In this document: positions 46,301 to 55,300 of the stretch, piece by piece
Layout: each line of letters begins with the position of its first letter
How positions within the stretch are numbered: position 1 is the stretch's first letter
Assembly (NCBI GenBank): GCA_905147135.1
Contig: LR990044.1
Location: forward strand, 8,560,122 to 8,624,121
Origin: Blastobasis lacticolella
Taxonomy: Eukaryota; Arthropoda; Insecta; Lepidoptera; Blastobasidae
Reading direction: 5' to 3'
DNA: 64,000 nucleotides
Translations under genes and position numbers: made by a program
The notes under the pieces: generated by a model
Databases searched by the model: none
The model's input: only the letters and a program-made list of their open reading frames with translations
What the model was told of the DNA's origin: nothing

Positions 46301-49300
46301 GGAGACTTGTAGACTCAATCTCCCATATGATTTTTGCGCGTAAAGACTATAATTCTTGTTCTTGGTACCTATAAGTGACCAGCAGGAAAAAAAGTCTCTT
46401 CAAAAAGTTTGGTATACTGCCACTTCCTTGCGAGCCTGTAATATCGCCTCGAACGGAAGAAGGAAATGTCGCGCGCCTTGAGGAGCAATTGAGACGAGGG
46501 CCAACAGTGTGACACAAACTAACAAAGTCGGAACGATCTGTGTAGGTACGTCCTGGGGCATACCGTTTATAACAAACTGCCGGATAGCATCAGAACTGCA
46601 GCTACCGTCAACATCTTAAAATCCTAATTGAAAAGTTGTCTGTCACAACATTGCTTCTAAGGCTTTGACGAATTTGTCAAGTTTTTGTCTGCACTTAGTA
46701 TGAAACGATTTTTTTCTTACCGTTATGTCTTTAATTAATGTATTTTTGACAATTTTACCGATTGTGATTTTTGGTTCGGTTTAAGGAACTTTATTCCTAA
46801 AAAAAAAACAGCATGGTTCACTTAAAACGAGGTTACAAAAACTAATTGTTTAACACTACGTATCAATTGCAATACAAGAAGCCGCAATACTATATTATAT
46901 TGTATATTATACAATATTATATTGCAAGTTATAGTTACTTATGACAAAGGATACGTGCAGTACATTCACTTCACTTTTGTATTTTAATAATTTGAAAGTA
47001 TGACATTTTATTATTTTATAATTTAATTAATTGTACTGTTTATTTAATTAATTAATTGTAATGTACTTATTTTTAGCTTAGTTGGGTACCTTCTAAGTAC
47101 CAACTTAATATTCTGACGTGTAACTCTGTTACTAATAAAGAATTTGTATTTGTATTTGGACAAAACTGTTTTTCGTCATAAGTCAAAGTCGGCAAACGGT
47201 TTATTAGAAATGCTGTTTACTGCAACCCTCTTATCGTCGAAGTTTGAATATACATGTCGCAGCCATCTGGTTAAATAAGCCATTTAATTAGAGGGCTGGT
47301 CCGTTAATTAAAAGCCGGCATTCAATTGAATGGCTAAAGGACAACTAGCCAAGTAGTTGAATGTAACGTGCAGCTACTTGGCTGAACGTTATTTAGACAT
47401 TTTGTTAATAGAATATATATGTTTGGTTTGAGTGACCATTCGTAAATTATATAACTTTACTTAAGATAAAAAATACGAATTAATAAATATAATTTTTATT
47501 TAGAAACGAAAATATTAGTGCCAACAAATTCAATTAGTAATTGCATTGCGAGTACCTATAAAATTTATAGTATTTACCACAATAATAACTTTAAACTTAT
47601 TAACTATTTGCAACAATGTAGTATAGGAACAATGCACTTTCTTATTTTATAATATTAAATATAAAATGGCACGAAACTTTCTTAGACATTTGTTTCTAAT
47701 TGTAAGTATGAAAGAAAATGAACAAATTAAGTTCTTTAGTCCTTATTCTTACTTAAAAACATCTAGGTACCACACTTTAAATTTAGTTAAAACGATAAAA
47801 ATACAAAAACATTGCTTGCTGTGCGAGCTGTCTGACGCCATATTTGTTTTAATGACTACCAGTGCTGAAGTGGATAAAATTTGAACTAAATTTAAATCAC
47901 CTGCCTGATTTTACGTCAGCCCAGTGGCGTGCCTAGGGGTTCAGAGTAAGGCAAGCCGAGAGATGAAGTTTGTGTAGTTTTTACGGTTATTAAAAATAAA
48001 TCCATCCCCTTGCCACATTACGGAAATAATTTGTTATTTTCTGAGAAATGATTATAAACTTTACCTTTTCCATGCAAATCAAAACTTGTGCACATTTTAA
48101 ACCATCACAAGGGACTCTACTTCGTCTATTGTTAATCAATCTAATTAAATCACTTTTACTACAAAACACAACACAAACACAACAAAAAACTAATTACTTA
48201 TCCGCCCAAACGGCTCAAACAAAACAATAGTGAAGTTGGTACGTATTACAGCATTCAACAAACGTACCTACTGCGCATGCGCGAAGTTGCCAATTTCAAA
48301 GATCCGTGTACAACTTCATACGCATGCAGGGCTTAAAGTCTCGTACAATTTACCATACAAACAAACGTATAGTTATATCTCATTATAGGACAGTTTTCAT
48401 ATGTAAGAAAGAGACATACCGGCCGGAATCAAAGCCCGCTTACAAGCCAGCGCGTGCGAGCGAGATGACTGACCGAGTCTCAATTTCCTCAACTTGCGTG
48501 TGCGTTCGGATCGTGTTTCGTAACCTGGGCGCACGATGGCGCTGCTTTGCGGCGCGGCAGTTTGAAATGCATTAGGAGCGCGAACTTTAAATAGTTCGCG
48601 CTCGCATTATCTTTGATTTTTTATCGATAATTATTTTTATAAGGTAAGCCCGGCTTTTGGGCTTGTATGACAGTAACGCCACTGCGTCAGCCGTCTTCAA
48701 AGGGCTGGCTTACAATAAGCCAACTAGTTAAACGTTAAGAGTTGATTGTTCTATCAACTATCGGCCTAGGCATTTAATAGAATGGCGGCGTTTACCTAAC
48801 AGGCTAGCCTACTCATTAAATGGCTGATTTAACCAGATGGCTGCGACATACATAAAGACTTTACTAACAAAAACGCAGACTGGATGATCACTTACCTATA
48901 ATAGGTAGGTGGTATTACGAATTCCACTAAAGAGGTAAACAGGCAATTTCATCAAAGCGAGTCGCTATTCAGACCGTGAAAAGCACGTAGCACGTACATA
49001 CGTATACATACGAGAAATATTTCAAACAGTTACACAAAATAAATGTGCAATGTCAACATTTAGCGCCAACTTTCGCCATGTAATCATGGCATGGCAATGG
49101 AAACTTGGAATTTTCTGGTTAAGTAGGCGCCGTAGCGGTAGAAACTCAACATTTTACTCCCAAGTACCAAGAGGCCCACTTGGTTAATGACAAGCTGGAC
49201 TGTCATGCCGGTGTCGAGATCGTAACGGGCCCACTAGTGGAACGATATTGCCATCGCCAACTGTAGTTTGAAAGTGGATTAGTATGTAATCCTAGCCAGA

Positions 49301-52300
49301 GAATCTGAACTGTTATTTTGCTATGGATTGGGTTGAGACTGGACGACTATTCCTTTCTTTCTACGGAACATTATTGAGAAATATTTTTCCTCTAACACAT
49401 TAATCGCCTAGGATGTCTATCAGTGGTTAGTTTAGTTAGGTATGCTACTGAATTTACATATTAGTGTTACGAATACGACGTCGATAAATATTTGCAAGCA
49501 ACAAACAAACACACCACTGCGTAACCGTGCATTCTTACGGTCTGATGTACACAGTTTGTCAGTAATTTATTGTTGGAAGAGCATAAACATAGTTTCTTTT
49601 CACGAGTTTCTTGACGGACTGTAATGTATGAACCGTGAGGTAAGGAAGTTCCATAGAACTCGAGAGGTTCGTCGGTCGGAGATTAATTCGTGCGATCCGT
49701 ACGAATTACATTCGCACGAATAAATACGCAACTAAAGTGCGACCGGTCTAAATCCGAGCTACACGGCTTGGTTATCGACTCATCACGGAAATAAGCTCAC
49801 ATGCAAGAGAGATAACACGTGTTAAGTTGAAGACTAGGGGATAAGTAGGGAGAAGAAGGGGAAAGGGGGCAGGGGGGTGGAGTATCCAAGGCCTTCCTGG
49901 TTAATGAGCGTGACGCGACGGCCCAGGCATAACGATTGAGTTCCTTGCCCTATGCTTAGTGAGACACCAAGCGGGTGCATGTAAGGTTTTACCGGAGGAT
50001 GAGTTTTGTATTTAAGTAGGTACTTACTTTACGAGTAAATTATTGTTTTGGATGTAAGAGTGGGCTTTTATGGGTCGGAGCGTTGTAGCTTAATCGTACT
50101 CAGTCCTAAGTATATTTTTTGGAAATTTTCACGTGGGCGTGATGATAATATTGTATCGAACAACCGGGAAAAAAATTGCCCCTGTCACCAAAGTGGCAAA
50201 ACTCACGTCCGTAACTTTGGTTCCAAATACAAATGATCGATTATCGGTACTTCCACGGCTTCGTACCAAAGCCAAAAGTATACCTACAAGAAACCATTAA
50301 AAGGAATTCCATTTATACAACGTTATCCCGGACCTGTACGATATGGGGCCTTTACGAGCCTATACCAAAGATGGTATACCGGTTGTGGATGTCTATGAGT
50401 GGAGGTCACTTACTCAAGTCCACTAATATACTAATGCCTCGATTGAATTGCAATGAGGAGTTTTCCAATAGGTATCTAAAGCATTCTTAACCACTCACTA
50501 GATGGCGGCCCGAAAATTTTGGTAAGTTATAATCGCTTGAAAAAGGTTCTTAGCAAAGGGGATATAAACACTGGGTACGTTGTATTGGATAATATTGTAT
50601 TTGTCAATAGTTTTCCGCCATTTTAGAGATTGTAATAAAATGGAACATAGTGGCTATTCATAAAAATATGTCTTTGTACATTTCGTTCAACCTTTAAAAG
50701 TTATGTATATATTAATAAACATTTTATTTTTAGGTTTAGAATTAGATGGCTGCATGATGTCACTGCCAAAATCATACAGATTGTAATTTTTTTTTTTTTT
50801 ATACGGCAGACAAACAGGCAAGCGGGCCACCTGATGGAAAGTGGTCACCGCCGCCTATGGACATCAGCAACACCAGGGGAGTCACTGATGCGTTGCCCGC
50901 CTCTGAAGAGACCCCTAATATATGAACGATCCCATGTCATAGTCCAAAGGAAACACTGTGGCTGGGAGCTCATTCCACATCCGAATCGTACGAGCGAGAA
51001 ACGTTCTTTCGAACCTTCGCGTCGTGACCAACAGAGGGTCTACGTAGTGAGGATGAGTACCCAGCCCACGGCGGGTGGTGCGATGGCGGAATTGCGCTGT
51101 GGGCACCAGATCGAAAAGTTCCTCGGAACACTCCCCATTGTACAGCCGATAGAACACACACAGGGAGCCAAAGTCCCTTCGGTTTGCCAGTGGTTCCAAC
51201 TTGCGTGTTAGTATGGGATCATCGACAATTCGTACGGCGCGTCTCTGTACGGAGTCCAGAGGATTAAGCAGGTCGGCAGTTTCGCCGGCCCAAAGATGGG
51301 AACAATACTCCATATGCGGCCGCACTTGTGCCTTGTACAGCAGCAGGCGCTGCCCTGGGGTGAAGTATCGCTTGGACCGGTTAAGCACTCCAAGCTTTTT
51401 CGAAGCCAGTTTGGCCTTGCCTTCCAGGTGACTCCGGAATCGCACGCTATCCGATATGAATAAAAAAATAAAATATCAGAGTTGTAGGATGCTCCTTTGA
51501 TGCTTTTTGAAACCAACTGACAAAACCTACTGGAAAACTCCTCATTGGATTGCAATCGCAGCTCGATGGCAGTTTGACACGTTTTTGGTATTCTGCTACA
51601 CTTAAAACTGCCGTTGAGCTGCTTTTTGTTTGTGATACATTAAATTGAGGCAAGTAAATTAGTGGACTCGAGGCCCTGCTTGCTCGTTGCCCTTTTCTAT
51701 TATCCTAATCCTAACTTTCTTAATTTTGTCTGTCTGTCTGTCTGTACCTTTTCACGCTAAAGTACTGAACTGATTTTGACCAAACTAGGGTGGGATCATA
51801 AATTAAATCCTAACTAATATTATAAATGCGAAAGTAACTCTATCTGTCCGTCCGTTACCTTTTCACAGCTATACTAATGAACCATTTTTGACTAAACTTG
51901 GGAGGGATATATAAACATAGGCAATACGCAATGATAAATTCAATATGGCGGTGACAGCGACATAAAGTATAGTTCACACAGACGAACTCGCGGGCGGGCA
52001 GCTAGTAAATACACTTTTTTTCTTTTTTTTTATATCATATGGTAGTTATTTTTTATACCGTCCTCATAAACCTACCTCAGCATGCGTCCACGCAGACAGT
52101 GCCTTGGGGGGCGTGTCAGGTGCCACGGCGCCCAGCCGGCCGCGCTTCCTGGCCTCCAGCGCTGGCACCTTGGAGCTCTTGTCTCCGGACGACAGGATCA
52201 CCTCGCGCTCGATCTGTAAAGAGACAGCGTGTTTGAATAAAAATGTTCTCAAAGGAAAAATATCACAACAAACTTTTTTTCGCGCAGTAGGTATATGTAC

Positions 52301-55300
52301 TCGTATATCGTACAGATGATATCGACCTACGAATAACCAGTATGATGTGAGCTATATACGCGCATAGCAATTATAGGTCCTTTTATACTGGATTGTTAGA
52401 TCGATTTGCTGTTTTCTGTACTCATAAAGAACATTCCAAAGAGCCAAACTAGGATGGATTATTTTGTGGCGTTCATTAGTACCTATGACCACCTTCCGAC
52501 TCCATGATACCATATTATTGTTTTGAAAGTAGATACTAGCTGACTTAATATTTTAAACTAATCTAATATACAGGGTGACTATAAATTAATTCTTTATAGC
52601 AAGGGGTGTGCATGTGCTCGTAATAACAATTTCAAAATTGGAGCTACAGTAAAAGTTGATTGTTATAGCATAGGTAACTGGCGACAAAAATTAAATACAG
52701 TCATTTAATAAAATAATAAAATAATTCCAGAATAAAAGGAAACGAGAATGTCGACACTCAAAAACCCGAAGACCTGGACTTGATTACTCAATTAAATGGA
52801 CGACGTACAGACGTGTTCATAAGTGCATGACCACTTTAAAATTCATATTCCTACGCAGTTGTTAAAAGGTTTTATAACATGTAGCATTTTTTATACCACT
52901 AAAGTGGCAAACAAGCTTACGGCCTGCCTAATAGTAAGCAGTCACCGCTGCCTATGGATCTTTGCAATACCAGGGGCATCACCCGAGCGTTGCCGACTAG
53001 CACTAGCGTAGCATACTGTTCGAAAAGGAATAACAATAATATCATAATCGCTTGTAGTTACTTTTTATAACAATTCAAAATCAATTTGCCAGTTTTCCTC
53101 TTAAAAGTCAAAATGGTTTTTTATCTTAAAAAACTTAACATTAAGTGTAAATATTTTTAAATTTATTTTAAGTAATTTTAACTATACTATTAAACTAAAA
53201 ATAAATATTTGGGGCTATATTATCAAAAAATATTTCAATTTGAATTTCTATACAAAGTATGGAAATTAATTAAAGCAATTTTCATTTATTAATTTAAAAA
53301 ATACCTGCAGTTTAAGAATGAGTTATTGGTGCCAAAGGGACAGCTAATAGGCCCTTCTATTAGCCACTTCCGTTTGTTCCATTGACAATGCACCTTATAT
53401 ACTGTACTTGGCAGTAATTACAAAAGAGATTTTCCTAAAAGTGGTCAAGCACTTACGAACGCGACTGTACCTTTAATTTCCGACAAATTAAATCTAGTAA
53501 CACCGAGGACACATGTTCACAATCACACACACGTCACATCGAACCGATAAATGTTGCAACAATGAACACTTTCACTGAAGATTTCTTCGACGCTTTGAAA
53601 CTCCATTACTTGGCGAGATTGGAACTTCTAAGGCCGCGGCTGCCCGCGACCGACGTAATGTACTTGGTAGATGCAGATTATAGGCAAGTAAGTAATTTCT
53701 CGACTTTTATGTGAAGTTGTGTGACATGTGTTTACGTGTTTCAAATTTTACTAGAGGGTACTGATGTACGTACTGGTTCTCGTTTCTGTGAGGTCAAAGG
53801 ATGGATATATCGTGTTTGTAGGATATCCTAACCTAACTGGATGGATTTATATACACTATGAATTGATGCATTTGCAATATGATGTTGGAAGCGAATGCTG
53901 CGAATTTTGTGGACGGCCAAACGCACAAATGCATCAATCCTATCACATCAGATAAAGGAATGTCTTTATTCAGTGTCCTACCAATGCGTTCTGAGCTACT
54001 TTGGTCATATAATGAGGCGTGGGGATGTCAGCTAAAAGAAGCACGAATCAACTTCCTATCAAATCAACAAAATTGCCACAGACAGGGGTCATTGGAGACA
54101 ATTTATCCATTCCCGAATAGAATCCCACTATAGCCACGATCTTCAGATATGAAGGACCGAACTGAGAGAGAGACCTGGATTGGAACTGAGAATAAAATAC
54201 TACGTACAAGCAGGTACAACCATGTGTGCTGCGTCTAGACTGATTTGATAGTGTTAGGTATAACGAAAGGTAAAGTAGAATTAGATTCGGATTATCTTTA
54301 AAAATAAGCAATATATGAACGATTGAAATTCCTGATAAGACAGTGGGCGATACAAAGCCGTGTCGTCTGGCTATTGTATCACCATTTATAACCTAACTAT
54401 CAGATAAAGTCGGATAGGTAACCCCCGTTTACTTAAACTCAAATATTTTCTTAACTACAGAACCGATTTTAATGAAACAAAGCTATCAATAATCTCAATT
54501 AAACTAGCTTTGAAATAGATAATTTATTTTACTGTAACACTAATGTTACTAATTTTGACGACATTAAAATTATTATAATCACTTTTTAAAATCGACACAT
54601 ACCTATGAGCGTTACCAAATAAATGTATGCCCGGAAACCTACGGTAAAATAGTTAGAAACACAGTTATCATCTCGAAGAAATATCATTTAAGCACCGACT
54701 TTTACAACTTCAAGATCAAATTGTGAGATTAGCAAACAAATTAAAGCGCCGACTAATACCGCTAGAAGTTTATGCATCCTCCCAGACTAGTTTCGATGCA
54801 ATAATTTATCCTTGTCCGTCCTTCCGTCAAGCTGCCATTAGCACAACGGGCGAACCAGCGCGACTAGTCTATAGGTCGACGACTTACGTGTATTTTTAGA
54901 TTAATACGAGTACAACGGAATGTAGATAAGTGACGTGATTAATCTTCCCATTGGCTGAACGGGGATCAAGTTGGATGGCTTGACATTTTGCTAAGCACCC
55001 ACAGGCTTGCCGCTAACGCATCGATGCAGATTAAATTGCATCGGATGTTGTAACTGTTTCTGACTTTAATGCGAACAAGAAGATAGTGTGGTAGAAGCTG
55101 AGGTGATGTAGAAGTTGATACCGAAAAATAACAGTGGTGTCTGAGCAGCTGAATTCACAAACATTACAAAATTATAGTCATCTTGGCGTTAATGACCCGG
55201 TTATGCTCTCGCACGAGGGCCTGGTGTCTGCCTTAGCCATGATCCAGGATTTGGCAGATCAGGTAATCACAGGAACGACTGCCACCTGACCTCCGTTACC

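Larger units (their letters stand above)
40565..52075. other. 11.5-kb SAM gene intron
   Basis: Contains the CpG-rich patch, two SINE copies, twin tRNA-like genes, a 1.6-kb Ginger-like element, a CR1-like LINE 3' end and a Helitron-like end. No additional coding exon could be supported. Confidence 0.6.

Noticed and set aside
46870..46920. AT-rich palindrome as a replication or regulatory element
   Set aside because: The symmetry is imperfect and low-complexity; such sequence arises often at this base composition.
50915..51445. Independent host gene of 176 codons
   Set aside because: It is the C-terminal RT domain of a truncated CR1-like LINE; the same motifs recur at 13370-14050 and 30690.
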